Positions 12,363-24,921 are shown, counted from the stretch's first letter. The stretch: DNA of 64,000 nt from Thermothielavioides terrestris NRRL 8126 (GCF_000226115.1 NC_016459.1:992001-1056000); one strand, 5' to 3'. Translations and numbers: made by a program. Notes: a model not told the origin generated them from the letters alone.

Positions 12363-13935
12363 GGAAACGCTAAAAAAGGAAGTATCCAAACAATACGCCA
12401 TCATCAGGATATTGCAAAATGCATCAAGAGCTTCGAATTCGTGCCCAATACAGTGATTCAAGCGGTTCCATGCCTATATTGTGGTGGGCGTTGTTGTGGG
12501 CGTTGCTCGCCCGCGCAGTACGTGTAGCGCTTCCGACGTATGCAACAGAGGAGATGTCTAAAAAGGAAGTATCAAAACATCAACAGGCACTCGAAAACAC
12601 CAGAAAATGGCCATTTGGGCCGTTTTTTGCAGTATCTACAGTTTCAAATTCGATGGCGATGGTTGCCCACTGTTGGCTACTGTTGTTGCTCAAATTGGGG
12701 GTGTGTTGCAGGCCTCTGGACCCACTTTAACCTGGTGCTTGCAAGCGACAACGCAACGGCTGTCAGCTGTCATTCCTGCCATCCGATTGGCTCAGATCCC
12801 AAGTTCACACACATCGCTCGCTGCTGGCCAAGTTTGGTCTGCCTTTTCAAATGATCATTTTGATACGCTAATACAGCGAATCGGACATATCCTTTGCGCG
12901 ATATTCCACGCCCTACTCAGTTCTCTGTGTTGGCGGTTCGCAAACCTTGAGGCAATTGCAAGCTCTAGGGTTAGGGCTAATGTCAGTGGCCCTGACTATT
13001 CACTGTCGTGTACGTAGTACTGCCAGTACGGTGTGTGTATTCCGAAAATTAGTTATCCCCGCAAGTGATGCGTGCCCCTTCTTGCATAGTAACGTTGATA
13101 TGAGCACCCATCCGTCCTCCGCATCGTTCTGTGGCTTGACTTCGATGTCACTTCGTCCGGCGGCTTTTGAGCCACGATCGAGTTAGCCAAGTCTCGCATT
13201 GGTGTACTCCGTAACTAGCCCTTTTTCCGGGCTCTGTGGCGGCGTGTCCAATTGGGTGTCTCAGACCCGCGTCGTGGCCACTCACACGGACAGCAATGGC
13301 GCCTCCCCCAGGTCGGCGGTGCGTGCTTGGCGACCGTCGAATGACCACAATCCCGCTTTACCCCTCGCCATTGGCTGGGGAGGAGATAACTCAAATGCGA
13401 CGTCGGCTCTCAACTGGGCCAGGCACTGGTCTTCTGATGGCCGCGGCCTCGGCCATGCGGACATGCAAAGCGGAGATGGTGCATGCAACGTTCCCTACCC
13501 TGAACCTTTACCAGGTACGCAGTAGTTGACCTTACCGTTTAGCTCGTCGACCGCCCCTCGACAGGGCGAATGGGATGCGCAGATTCCAGCATGACGGTGC
13601 CATTCTGGTGCTGGCTTTCTCATGGCTGTCCTGGGCGGCGCGAATGTGCCTACGTCCAGGTAAGGAGGTATAGTGAATCACGCTCATACACCGGATCCCG
13701 TAACCCGAAACATAGACCGCAGATCGGCCGGCATCGCTGAAAGCGGCAGTTTACCCCGCCAGCAGCAACCACTGCTGTGTGCTAGGATAGTATCGACGGC
13801 GATGCTATAAGACGGCCCTGTCCCTGGCAGCGACGCCACGGTGACCACCCAAGGGGTCACTCGCCATCCTTCCCCCCTCCCCCGCTCCAAGCAGCAGTAG
13901 CAGTAGCCTGTCCTCATCAGCCAGTTGCACCAGCC
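12363..13935. other. Intergenic DNA, no supported gene
   Basis: Base composition is normal and no RIP is seen. Several 60-136 codon frames overlap on both strands, but none has a recognisable domain or consistent splice sites. A short TAGGGTTAGGG string lies near 12,966. The last 250 bp should hold the promoter of the NLP gene; a CTATAAG motif lies near 13,805. Confidence 0.5.
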
Positions 13936-14745
13936 ATGACGAGAGTAGACGCCGCGCTACTGTTGCTGGCCGTCGCTGCGGCACCGGCCGTCCTGGCCGC
14001 TCCTCCGCTCCTCGTCGGCCGCGCGCCCAACCCGCCCACGGCGCTCCCGCAGCGCGCCACGGCCAACGACCTGCGCTGGCAGCCCTCGCTCGACTTCGAC
14101 ACGGACGGCTGCTACAACGTGCCGGCCATCGACGCGCAGGGCAATATCGTCCAGGGGCTGCCGCACGACTTCACCGGCCTGTCCAGCGACTGCCACGACC
14201 TGTCCGACCTCGACAACAACAACGTCTACTCGCGCCAGCGCTGCAACAACGGCTGGTGCATCTACCTGTACGGCTACTACTTCGAGAAGGACGTGGCCAT
14301 CCCGGACTTCATCGACCCGGGCCACACGCACGACTGGGAGCACATCGCCGTGTGGGTCAGCGACGCCACCGGCAAGGCCGAGTACGTGGCCGCCTCGCAG
14401 CACGGCAACTACGAGGTCAGGGCCGCGGCCGACGTGCGCTGGGACGGCGAGCACCCCAAGATGGTGTACCACAAGGACGGCCTCAGCACCCACTGCTTCC
14501 GCTTCGCCAACGCGGACGACGACAAGATCGAGAACGCCAAGGGCGTGTGGTTCCGCGGCGCCCTCGTCTCGTACAACGGCTTCCCGTCCACCGCCCTGCG
14601 CGACGAGCTGTTCGCCCACGACTTCGGCGAGGCCACCATCGACTTCAAGGATGCGACCTTCCCGGGCGCCATCGGCCGCGCCAAGCCCTCGCAGATTACC
14701 GTCTTCGATCCGAATCTTGATGTCGGGTCGCCGGGCACGCCTTGA
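13936..14745 (+). CDS. Secreted NLP (NPP1 family, necrosis- and ethylene-inducing-like protein)
   Basis: Single exon, 269 residues, close to the usual NLP length. A signal peptide spans about residues 1-21 (Leu/Ala-rich, cleavage after VLA). The NPP1 heptapeptide lies at residues 129-135 and reads GHTHDWE, where the usual motif is GHRHDWE; Thr131 replaces Arg. The Asp, His and Glu that bind the metal in characterised NLPs are kept. Cys59, Cys86, Cys103 and Cys108 could form two disulfides, which suggests a type 2 NLP. NLPs are secreted proteins; cytolytic members bind plant sphingolipids at the outer membrane, while many saprotroph members are not toxic. Activity here cannot be predicted. The start is the first ATG, in a good context, directly before the signal peptide. 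Strong G/C in third positions shows it has not been affected by RIP. Confidence 0.93.
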   Translation: MTRVDAALLLLAVAAAPAVLAAPPLLVGRAPNPPTALPQRATANDLRWQPSLDFDTDGCYNVPAIDAQGNIVQGLPHDFTGLSSDCHDLSDLDNNNVYSRQRCNNGWCIYLYGYYFEKDVAIPDFIDPGHTHDWEHIAVWVSDATGKAEYVAASQHGNYEVRAAADVRWDGEHPKMVYHKDGLSTHCFRFANADDDKIENAKGVWFRGALVSYNGFPSTALRDELFAHDFGEATIDFKDATFPGAIGRAKPSQITVFDPNLDVGSPGTP

Positions 14746-16530
14746 AGGGTCGCCGTGAAGGGACGCTTGTGATGTTGGGGAGGGAGCTGTCGAGTCCAGT
14801 ATTGATACCCATCATGATAAATATGCAATGTTTTGGCTTGTTTTTTCAGATGCAGTGCTCGTGTAGGGGATGGGGTTTTGAGCGCGGTGGCCAAGGTGGG
14901 TTGTCTCATGCACTACATAGACAATCCACCTCGTCAATACTAGGTCGTGGTTGAGCTTGCTCACTTGAGCATGTGGTGTGCGCGAAGAGGCGATTCTCCC
15001 AGCTGCCCGGCCCGACTTCTGGGGGTTCTTCCCCCGAGTCACTGGTGCTAGGTCACGATCCGTCCCTGCTCGGGCTCGATCGAGTACTCCGTAGATGGCA
15101 GCAACGTGAATCCGCCGTATAAGCAACGCTTCGAATGATAGCAACCGGGAATAGCAACGAACGAGACAATGAGAAATGCCAATACAGTATGTTCGAGCCA
15201 AAGTTGGCCGTCGTGGAGAGCCGAACTCGGGTCATTTGTCGAAGACTTCATTTCGGTGCACCCGCAAGCAAGTGGATGGAACGAACCCCCACGGTTTTGT
15301 GTAAGCCTCGGCATCGTTGTACGCCTTGAGCAAGAAGCCAAAACTTATTCACTCCGCCGAATTCCAGCCCGGGAAAATCGGCTCCAGCCTCGCACAGCAC
15401 ACAGTACTACCTGCTTGTTAGGTACCCCATCCCTTGATCCGGACTTACACACAACACAGTAGTATGCATCCTCCACAGCCCACCCTCGACCAGCCAGGAA
15501 GCCAGTCCAAGTTCTCCGGACTCGGAAAGAAATCAGATATACTGCGTTCGCCCCGACATCGCAACTAACCCACACTCCATAGAAACAAATCTCCCTCTTG
15601 CCATCGGGACTCTTCTCTTCTTGCCGAAGCCAATGTCCATCCTTCGTCAAGGGCTGAGGCTCAAGTCGAGCGCACCGCTGCCTGGAGCGTAGCTTTTGTG
15701 CTTAAGTCCGGGCTCTCAACTCGCTTGGAGTCGATCGAGATCATGTCCAGTGTAGTCCCCTGGTCTAGCAACGGCACGTCTGCCTCCTCTGGCCGCCCCT
15801 GCATCAAGCCAACTGCTTGGCGATCGGCAATGCGTGAGTAGCCGGAATGGGAACCATGGAAGGGCTGGTACCGAGTCGTGCAACCCGGCGCCCGGGTTGC
15901 AACGTGCGCTTCCCGAAACCGCCCTTCTCATTCGTCGCCCTCAGCAAGGATGCCCAGCTGTCTCGAGTTCGCGCTCCAAAAGGGGCAAGTGATCGGGAAC
16001 ACAAGCCGCGTGCGACTCTGGCTTGCCCCAGGTTTCCAGCAATCCACATCGCCATCCCAGTCCGCCAGCACATCGGCGTAGGCAGCATTACGCAGACGTG
16101 CTTGGCGGACAGGGGGGCGAAACCCGGATTCCAGGGCGAAATGGAGCGCCCTTGATCCTCCCTTTCATCTATGTCCGGTCGCTTACCGTCCGACGCAACC
16201 CTCCCACTCGCCGCCGAGGCCGTGGAGTGCTGAGATTTTCCTCCACAGATGACGATTCCCAGGGCATCACGCGGTCCACAGCGTAGCACGTCCTCGCAGT
16301 AGCCCGGTTCTTGGGACGGACCTCGCAGATGACGCGAGGGTATGCGGGGCCGCGAGGTGGAAAGACATGGAATCCTCCATGATCCGCAGCCCATCGGGGC
16401 GGGAGATCAGCAAACTATAAAGCCCTGTCCAAATTCACTCCTGGAATTCACCCGGCGCACGTTGTTGATCATCCTCTGCCAAGACACGCCGAAGATCGTT
16501 TACTCCCCAGCCTCGTCAAACACATCCAAT
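14746..16530. other. Intergenic DNA between the NLP and AA9 genes
   Basis: About 1.8 kb of normal composition. The longest frame is 196 codons on the minus strand (15804-16394). It overlaps others on the plus strand, has no recognised domain and is rich in Arg/Ser/Pro as random GC-rich frames are, so it is not called. The final 200 bp form the AA9 promoter. Confidence 0.5.
16416..16420 (+). promoter_or_regulatory. TATA box of the AA9 gene
   Basis: CTATAAAG lies 111 bp before the AA9 start codon, a normal fungal distance. A GCGGGG string at 16344-16349 fits the SYGGRG consensus of the carbon-catabolite repressor CreA/CRE-1, which is known to control such genes. One match is weak evidence. Confidence 0.45.
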
Positions 16531-17453
16531 ATGAAGCTCACCACCTCGGTCGCCCTGCTTGCCGCGGCGGGCGCGCAAGCCCACTGTGAGCCTCCCCTTC
16601 CGCCAGCCTCCACCAGGCGCCGCCGCTAACACCAACACTTTTGGCCAGACACCTTCCCGCAGACGGACATCAACGGCCAGCTCTCCGGCGAATGGGTGAC
16701 GATCCGTGAGACGACGAACCACTACTCGCACGGGCCGGTCACCGACGTCACGTCGGACCAGATCCGCTGCTACGAGCTCAACCCGGGCACCCCCGCGCCC
16801 CAGATCGCCACGGTGCAGGCCGGCGGCACCGTGACCTTCACCGTCGACCCAAGCATCCAGCACCCGGGCCCGCTGCAGTTCTACATGGCCAAGGCGCCGT
16901 CGGGCCAGACCGCCGCCACCTTCCAGGGCACCGGCAACGTCTGGTTCAAGATCTACGAGGACGGCCCGTCCGGCCTCGGCACCAGCAACATCACCTGGCC
17001 TAGCAGCGGTGCGTTCTTTCTCTCTCTCTCTCTTTCTCTCTCTTTCTCCATCGTCTCTTCCCCCACCCCGCCCGCCCTATCCGACCAAACCCCTATATTA
17101 CCCCCCCACCACCACCTCACCACTCACCCACCACCTAATTAATGACTAACCAAATGGAAAAAACAGGCAAAACCGAAGTCAGCGTCAAGATCCCCTCGTG
17201 CATCGCGCCGGGCGACTACCTCCTGCGCGTGGAGCACATCGCGCTGCACAGCGCCAGCACCGTCGGCGGCGCCCAGTTCTACCTCGCGTGCGCCCAGCTG
17301 ACCGTCACCGGCGGCACCGGCACCCTCAACACGGGCGAGCTCGTCGCCTTCCCCGGCGCCTACAGCGCCACCGACCCGGGCATCCTCTTCCAGCTGTACT
17401 GGCCCATCCCGACCAGCTACACCAACCCCGGCCCGGCGCCCGTTAGCTGCTAA
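16531..17453 (+). CDS. AA9 lytic polysaccharide monooxygenase (former GH61)
   Basis: Three exons: 16531-16585, 16649-17008 and 17167-17453. The introns are GTGAGC..CAG (63 bp) and GTGCGT..CAG (158 bp), both with CTAAC branch sites. The product is 233 residues. A signal peptide spans residues 1-17 and is followed at once by His18, the N-terminal copper ligand of mature AA9 enzymes; the first intron splits the next codon (HYTFPQ). The second histidine-brace ligand is His90 (QHPGPLQFY). The axial Tyr177 lies in AQFYLACAQ, with His166 and Gln175 as the usual second-sphere residues. Cys59 and Cys180 fit the conserved disulfide. There is no CBM1 or linker, so it is a single-domain enzyme. Role known for the family: copper-dependent oxidative cleavage of cellulose or related glucans outside the cell. 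The second intron is C/T-rich with a CT microsatellite. Confidence 0.95.
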
Positions 17454-17835
17454 ATTCCAGGTTGGTTGGCTGCCTGCTCTTGTCTAGGTTCTCTGGGGGA
17501 GGGGGAGGGGAGGACTGAGGGATGAGGGGGTAGTCTGGGTGATGATGTGCTTGGTGGAAATGGTACATACTTCGATTCTGCTGTACATATTGCGTGACGT
17601 CTCTCACAATCCATCTCACGCCAGAGCCGATCGACTCAAGCTATTGACTTGGACACGTACTTGTACCTCGATAGCGTATGTGAGCCTGGGGATCTGCCCC
17701 AGTGCCTGCTCATTGTTTATGAGCTGGCTATGATAATTGAGCTGCAGATACAAAGTCGGCTTTATCTCAAATCAACGCACATCCAGCCTCCATCTAAAGT
17801 CAACGCGCTCTATTCTCTGACTGCCAACCCCAACT
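17454..17835. other. 3' flank of the AA9 gene up to the copia insertion
   Basis: 382 bp of normal composition with no gene. It should hold the AA9 3' UTR and poly(A) signal. It ends in CAACT (17831-17835), the left copy of the copia target duplication. Confidence 0.6.
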
Positions 17836-17974
17836 TGTAGGATGAGGAAGACAATGTATAGATGATGCTACTGATGATGATGGAGATGGTGGGGCAGAGA
17901 TGGTGGTGGAGAGGTAGGTAGATGGATGAACCCGAGGTCGGTGGGCTAGGTCACGTGGGCCCCGAATCCTTATA
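17836..17974 (-). repeat. Copia 3' LTR (139 bp)
   Basis: Starts TGTAGGAT in plus orientation and ends CCTTATA. It differs from its partner at 42361-42499 at ten positions, all C/T or G/A changes in CpA/TpG context. It contains GGTCACGTGGGCC, a CACGTG core. Confidence 0.92.
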
Positions 17975-18776
17975 CCCCCCTATAGACAGCCACCTCGCCA
18001 GTACTATAGAGATGAGGCTATTCCCATCTCCCAATCTAGTAACTATATACAAATCTATAGTATTAAGCATCTACTATAAGGTATTAAACAGGTATGCCGG
18101 GCAATTGCCTAGTACAACGTAAATCTATTGAAGAATCTAGTTCTGAGCCAAATCTATCAAAAAACGTATTTTCTACGTTTTCTAAGCTCAAATCCAGCTT
18201 CTACCGCCTTGTTCAAATCTAGGGAATAGCTATCTTAGTGATCCCAATTAAAACTATGAACCTAGTATGTTTCTCTTTGCCTAGTAGCTTCGTTAAGCTA
18301 TCTATAGGTATCTCTATTCCTCTGATGTAATGTACTATGAGCTTGCTCCGTTTAACTTATTTAATGATCTATTTGTACTAGATATCGATGTATTAGGTTC
18401 TAGCTACGTTGAGGGGATTTAGAACCGTAGTATATATATTTAGGCTATTAGTATAGAGAACCTAGGGTATATTTTATATATAGCTGTAGTCTTTGAGAAT
18501 GCTCACTACCTAGAGAGCTGACTGCCTTATAGGTATAAGATTTATAAACTCGGCTTCTATAGAAGAAAGTGCTATAAAGGTCTATTTCTTCGTCTTCTAA
18601 TACATTGGACTACTAGCTACGAAGACAATACTAGCTACAAAGACAATATAGCTACTTGTTGAATAATAGGATAGTATATAGTCCGTATAGCTAGTATCTA
18701 CGAATATTATTATCTTAAGGTCTTCGACTGTAAGATCTTTGCTACTAAACGAGATAGTATAGTCCTATATATCGCG
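17975..18776 (-). pseudogene. 3' part of copia pol (RNase H) and 3' untranslated region
   Basis: On the minus strand 18520-18670 reads as the copia RNase H block. It has STSSYIVFVAS for the RRSTSGYVFLLAG motif and TFIALSSIEAEFI for TVVALSSTEAEYI, with TAG/TAA at Trp/Gln positions. The reading continues from 37584 onward on the other side of the gypsy insertion. The remainder up to the LTR is non-coding. Confidence 0.8.
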
Positions 18777-18781
18777 AAGGT

Positions 18782-19030
18782 TGTAACGTGCTAGCCTTAT
18801 AGCGTCTATAGATAAGCGTACGATGTTCTATTTAACTACCTTAAGGAAGGAAAAAGGAGAAGTATAGGCTATGGTCCCTATATATAGAGTTTTTTAGGGG
18901 CTTACGAAGTAGGTTTGGACCAACGTTATTCTAAGCGCGAGGCGGGCCCGCTATAGGTCTGCCCTAGGGCTACTACGGATCCTAGGTATAGCCCTATATA
19001 CCTAGCCTAGGTATAGCCTAATCTGTAATA
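18782..19030 (-). repeat. Gypsy 3' LTR (249 bp)
   Basis: Begins TGTAACGTGCTAGCC and ends TCTGTAATA. The right partner begins TATAATATACTAGCC; these end differences are all C/T or G/A transitions. Confidence 0.9.
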
Positions 19031-19283
19031 TACCCCCCCCGCCCTATTAGGCAATTAAATTAGAGTATATGTAATGCTATATCGAGCGTAGTTTAGGTCT
19101 AGTGCAGTGCTAGTTGTAATATACGCTAGTACTTGCTACTTAGTTGTATAGCGTCTACCTTATTATTAAGGTAGCCTAGTATAGCTACCTACTAAGGCCT
19201 TGCTACTTATAGTTGTCCTACTGCCTAGGCTCAAGTTATTTATTTATATCACCTTAGTAAGTCGGTAATTAGCCCTTCTCTAC
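19031..19283. other. Gypsy 3' untranslated segment next to the LTR
   Basis: A C-run (plus strand, 19033-19040) marks the polypurine tract of the minus-oriented gypsy element. The rest is TA-rich non-coding sequence up to the LINE target duplication at 19284-19298. Confidence 0.6.
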
Positions 19284-19298
19284 TTTATACATTTATAT

Positions 19299-22200
19299 TA
19301 TTATTATTATTATTATTATTAATCTTATACTGAAGAGGCACTTAGCGCCTCGCCACTAAGGGCAAGCGGTCCCTCTACCTTTATATACACCATTTACACA
19401 TAGCGCCTACGCTACGTTCCCGCTACGTAGGGTAGGCCTCCCTAGTTCCTTCTCTCCAGCTCGCCGGAACTTACCTTTCTGGCTTAGTGGCAACAGAGAT
19501 ATAGCGGCCTATATAGCCTATTATACGCTACTTGCGTATACGATGCGCTCCTAGCGCGAGTACTATAGCTACTAGGTGCATTATATGCTCGAGGGGAGTA
19601 GCTAGAGGCCGACCTTCCTACGCCTTCTCCTCTTCCTATTACACCTCTCGCCTACGCCCTAGTCCTTGTAGCTAGCTGCCCAAGGCTCCCCTACTACATT
19701 ATCTTAGCTACCGCGCTCCTACTATATATTTGTAGAGCCCTCTGCCAATCCTCTATATCCTATTTCGCCTTCGACGTTTAGCTTAAGCGCTAGCTAGTAC
19801 TCCTATAGGCGTCTAGTACGTATTAGCTATCCTATAAGCCTCTAGGCGCCTCTTTTACTCTTAAGCAATGTAAATAGCATATATCGATCTTAGACGTAAG
19901 GCCTTCCTATAATAACTATAGAGTCCCTATAATATATTATAAAGTAGATAATGGTCTTAGGTACCTTACTATAGCGATAAAGTAGCGTAGATATATCTAG
20001 TACCCCTTTCTAGAATAGGAACTGCCTAAGGCCAATAGCCCTAGTTCACATTTATATAAGAAGGGAGCTTTATACTTTACTAAGATCTTTATATACCTAT
20101 AGTACTTAGGTAAGGGGTTCTAAGGTATATAGGTCTACTACTTCTCTATAGTATATCCTCTCTAGCCTTTTAGCGTCTATACAATATATCTATAGCTCTC
20201 TATATACCTTTTACTCCTCTACTATAGCTATATCTATATTGGCGTATAGCTATAGCTCCTAAGGTCTCTAATTGTCGTCCTTATCGCTCTCGCTCTACGC
20301 CTCTACTACTATTGCTAGGCAGTATATAAAAAGCTAGTCCTTAGCCTATAGTTGCCTCTACTCTATAGGAGACTCCTTTATAGCTAGCCTCGCCGTTAGG
20401 GTATAGTATATATAGCGTCGTTTCTTTAACTTTAATGCTACCTTTATATAGATATTATATAGGAGCTATATAAGCCTAGTTTTCTAGAGCCTCTACTTAG
20501 TATATACTACCTAGTAGTTAAGGTATAGATCAATAGAGGGTACCTAGGTTTTACTTTCTAAGTTATAGACTAGCGTAGCCTTATATATACTAGCAACTAC
20601 CTAGAGGTAGCCCAACTACGTTACGCCAAAGCTATATATAATCCTATAGAGAGCCCCTCTGACTAGCGTTAGGGTATACTACGCTATTACCCTATATAAA
20701 AGGACACTCCTAATGACCTTTATATAGATCTCCTAAGCTTATATAATATATACGCTATATATCTTCGCTATAAGTCTTATAAAGGTAAACTTCTATATAG
20801 CTATCTTAGCCTTAACTACCTTCTTAAATACCTAAAATAAGAGCTTATAGTCTAGCTATATACCTAGGAACTTCGTTAACTCTATAGATATAAGTCTCGG
20901 CTAACCTTCGCTAAGGATATTGACGACCTTTATATCTAGCTACTACGTCTTTATAAAGTAGATAAGCTCGCTCTTCGCTAGTTCGAACTATATCCTCTGT
21001 TCTATAGCCTATTTCTTACACTTAGTAAACCCCTTCTCTAGTATATAGTAATATACTAGCGTATCCTATCTAAATATAAGAAGGTTAGTGTTATCTATAT
21101 ATTCGACTATTAAAAGCCTAGTATACGCCTTAAGGGTATAGAACAAAGGGGTAATAAAGAGGATAAATAGTACTAACGATAGTAGCGAGCTCTATAGCGT
21201 ACCTTGCTATAGAGTTATAGGCTCAGCTATAATCCTATTAAACTATAGGCGTACTATACAATCCTCGAAGTAGCTCTTTAAGAGTATAATTAGCTTCCTC
21301 TTAAAGCCTAGTTCCTAGAGCGTATATAGCAGCTAGACCTAATTGACCTAGTTGAAAGCGCCTTTTAGGTCTAATTGCAATAGTAAAGCGTAGGCGCTAT
21401 ATACCTATACCGTCTTTACTATATTTATTACTACTTAGATTGCCACCTCTATAGACCTATATTACTAGAAGCCTATCTATATCTCTAGGAGCAGCTTATA
21501 CGCCTTAGCTATATATATTACTTGGTTTACGATAGCTACTTCGATAATCTTGCCTACTATACTAAGTAGCGATATTAGGCGATATACCCTTATCTTCGTT
21601 AGCTATTTTAGAGACTTCCCTAGCTTCCTAAGGACGACTACCTATATAATGTAGAATTTGTATATGAAGTATTCTAGCTTAAAGTAGATATATATAATTG
21701 CTATAAATACCTCTAATAGCTTACCCTCCTTATTATAGGCTTTAAGGAACTTATTAGTAAAGAGGTCCTTACTAAGCGCCTTGTTTAATTCTATATAGCT
21801 TATAATCTCTATAACCTTAGCTCTATAGACCTCCTAGTTAATAAGTATAGTATTACGAAAAGACTCTTTAAGCTAGTCTCAGTTAAGGATACTATTGTAC
21901 TATGCCTATAACGTAGGAAAGAAGCGTCCTACTAGCGCCTTAGCCTTCTAGGTGTACATTATAGCGCCCTAGGGCTCGCTAGGTCTTAGCTAGAGCGCTA
22001 GTAGCGCTAGAGGCTTAGGGCGTTAGTAGCTTTAAAGCTATACCCACCTCTCGATATCCTATATTAGCTTCTACTCCTTCGACGCTCTAGCGAGTAAGTA
22101 GCGCTAATATAACGTCTACGACTAGTGGGTATAGCGCTTAAAACGCTATACCGCTTTATAGTAATACGTTTAGGAGCTTACTATATAGCTTAATTACTAG

Positions 22201-24906
22201 GCGCGTTTAGCTCTCTTTACTTCTTATATTACCTCGTTGACTTCGAGATTCTACTATAGCGTATAGGACCCTTAGTTGAGCTTATAATATAAGGCCACTA
22301 TATCTATAATACTAGTTAGCTTTTATATAAAGGTATCTACTATATCCTTAAGTTCCTCTACTATATTGATCTCCTTTAGTAGAATTAGGAACTAGGCTTC
22401 AGCTTTATACCTTTTATAGTCTAGTAGCGCCTAGCTATAGCTCTACGATATAGCGGCTTTGCTACTACTCCCCCTTAGTAGCACTTTAGCTACCTAGAGT
22501 ATATAGTCTAAGCCTACTAAGTTAAAAGGTCCTAGCTACTAGGTACTACTACCTTATATTGCTTAGATATAGTCGATTATACTATCTCTATTACCTTGCT
22601 ACATTTAGGTAGGTATACTATATAGCGTATAAAGCTTAAGCTCCTATTCTACTACGATCTAGAGTAGTATACTCGCTAATCGAGAGGTCCTATTATACTT
22701 GTCCTATATTAGGTAATAGGCGTTGAAATTGCCTATAAGTATATTGCGCTTTCTTAGCTCCTGCTCTACTAGAGCGTAGAGCGGCGACTGCTACCCTAGC
22801 TCCTAGTTAAACAAATAAATAGACTATACTATAAAGGGGTTTAATCCTTCTTTTTTAAATGTTATAGCCGTCTAATCTTCCCCTGCCTTAGCCAACTATA
22901 TTATATAGTCGAGGCGCTTACTTATATATAATACCGCCCTACTAGCACTCTATATTACCTTGTACTAGCCGCCTTGTCTATAGGGTAAGGCTAGGGGGGC
23001 TATATCTAAGTAAATTGGCAGCTTCTAAATCGCTACTAAGTCGAACTCCTCCCTATCTTCTAGCGCTTAGTTAAAGCGGTTTCTACTACTATCGGTATTC
23101 TAGTAGAGCACTTTTAGCGTTATAGCTATATATTCGATATAGGATAAGGGCCCTTGGTCATCACTATATTAGGTTATAAAGTTAGCTCTATACTTATACT
23201 ATATAGGGGCGCTATATAAGTAGTACTCCTATTCTACGCCCCTACTCTTTAGAAGGTTTGTAAGAGTACTCTAAATTGAAATAGGTCTATACCGTTAGAG
23301 CGCCCTACCCTTTAAATATTAGTAGGCTAGCCTACCTTAGTAGGGTGTTTCCTTAGGCGCTATTCTTCTAACTTGTCCTCCTAGCTCCTACGCTATATAC
23401 TCGCCTCTATCGCTACTACTACTTAAGACTAGGGTATATAGAAGGTAAGTAGGCGATCGTTGAACCGCTCCCTTATATACTAGCGCTACTCCTTCGCTAT
23501 CTTATAGCTTATGTTAAAGGCTATATAGATACCTCTACAATTAATATACTTTAGCCTATTCCTAGCTAGGTCGGTCTTTATTAAGTATCTTGCCTCTTAC
23601 TCCTTTGCTATATCGCTATTACTATATACTATATAGATATAGATTAGGTAGTATACCTCTTCCTCTTTATAGAACGTTGCCTTATACCCCTACTTCCTAT
23701 ACTTGAAGTATAGGATTATATATACTACGTCTTCAAAGTATTTATAAGGGTAGACTATATAATTGAGTAGGACCTTTTAGTCGATAAGCCTCGCTACTTC
23801 CTCGACTATATATAGCTCGACTAATATATATATCGTTTATAGCCCCTAACCGTCTTTAGCGCTACCCTATAGTGCCTATAGCCTTATATATATAATCTAA
23901 ACCTTATTCTCCTTTACTAAGTCTACCGCTAGGCGGTTAACGTTGCCTCTATACCTTATTAAAGTAGCTAGCTAAATACCCTTTATAAGTACTATAAAAG
24001 TATAGCGTTTAAGTATCGCGATTACTCTAAATATAGCTATAATCTATATCTTATTGTCTTTATTAGTAAACTATACTTAGTAGTCCTCCTTAAAGGTAAC
24101 TACTATATTCCTACTCTTTAACAACTTCTATACTACGATTACGCCGTTTCTGCTACCCCCTATCGTCGCTCCTATCGTCGTTGTAGCCGTATTAACTGCC
24201 TAGACTATATTACCTATACTCCTATTGACGATATCCGTAGACGCTTGCCTAAGGTCCACTATAAGCTTATAGAACAATTTCTTTAGTATATACTAAACGT
24301 AGCTTTCAAGTAGCTAGGGCGCTACTATCGTAGCTACGCCCTACCCTACTACCTATACCTAAGTCCTTGCTTATATACCCCTAACGTTCGTCTATATCCT
24401 AACCTTATTCTTGATTTATATAACCTCCTCTTTAATATAGTCGACGCTCCTATATAGCTTATATACGTTATAAAGGCAGTTTAGCTCATCTTAGAATACC
24501 TTATAGTAGTATATATATATAGCTACCTATATATATAGCTATATCTCTAGCGATACTAGGGCGTAGAATTCCTATAGAAGCCTCGATCGTTTGTCGCTAA
24601 TGCCCTTGGTATATATATTCCGATCGTTCATAGCTTCTATAGGAGGGAGCCTAAGTCTTTAGTTACGTCAGTCAAGGTATTTATATATATTAGCTATAGT
24701 GTTGTGACCTACGGTGCCTAACGCTAGGCTACTACTATCGCTACTACAACCTACGTAGCTGCTACGCCCCCTCTACGATATCGTAGATAGGGGTAATCGG
24801 GTACGCTAAGAACGCTTGTGTCATCGGATTCGGTTTTAGCTCAATGGTTCCTTCGCAATCGGCGTTTAAGTGCAAAGGATTGCCTACTAGAATATTAGTT
24901 TTGTTT
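19299..24906 (-). mobile_element. Non-LTR retrotransposon (LINE), copy 1
   Basis: About 5.61 kb, flanked by a 15-bp target duplication TTTATACATTTATAT (19284-19298 and 24907-24921). The left end is an (ATT)n run, which is the (AAT)n 3' tail of a minus-oriented LINE. On the minus strand around 20.93-21.11 kb the RT domain is readable. YIDN stands at 21090-21101 for the YVDD-type site and is followed by TNLLIF, LEKGFTKCKK and FELAKSELIYFIK, the usual C-terminal RT motifs of I/Tad-like LINEs, with TAG at former TGG/CAG codons. The right end (5' end) keeps CpG-rich sequence. The copy is dead. Confidence 0.9.
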
Positions 24907-24921
24907 TTTATACATTTATAT

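Noticed and set aside
12964..12978. Interstitial telomere-like string TAGGGTTAGGG
   Set aside because: Fewer than two full repeat units; too short to claim a telomere relic.
13957..14619. 220-codon minus-strand frame opposite the NLP gene
   Set aside because: Val/Gly/Ala-rich shadow caused by the strong GC third-position bias of the real gene.
15804..16394. 196-codon minus-strand frame between the NLP and AA9 genes
   Set aside because: No recognised domain, overlapped by plus-strand frames of similar quality, Arg/Ser/Pro-rich composition typical of chance frames in GC-rich DNA.
17020..17056. CT-rich microsatellite considered as a separate repeat feature
   Set aside because: It lies wholly inside the second AA9 intron and is a normal pyrimidine-rich intron segment.
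19290..19321. (ATT)n run considered as an independent microsatellite
   Set aside because: It is the 3' tail of LINE copy 1; the same run ends LINE copy 2 at about 30,198.
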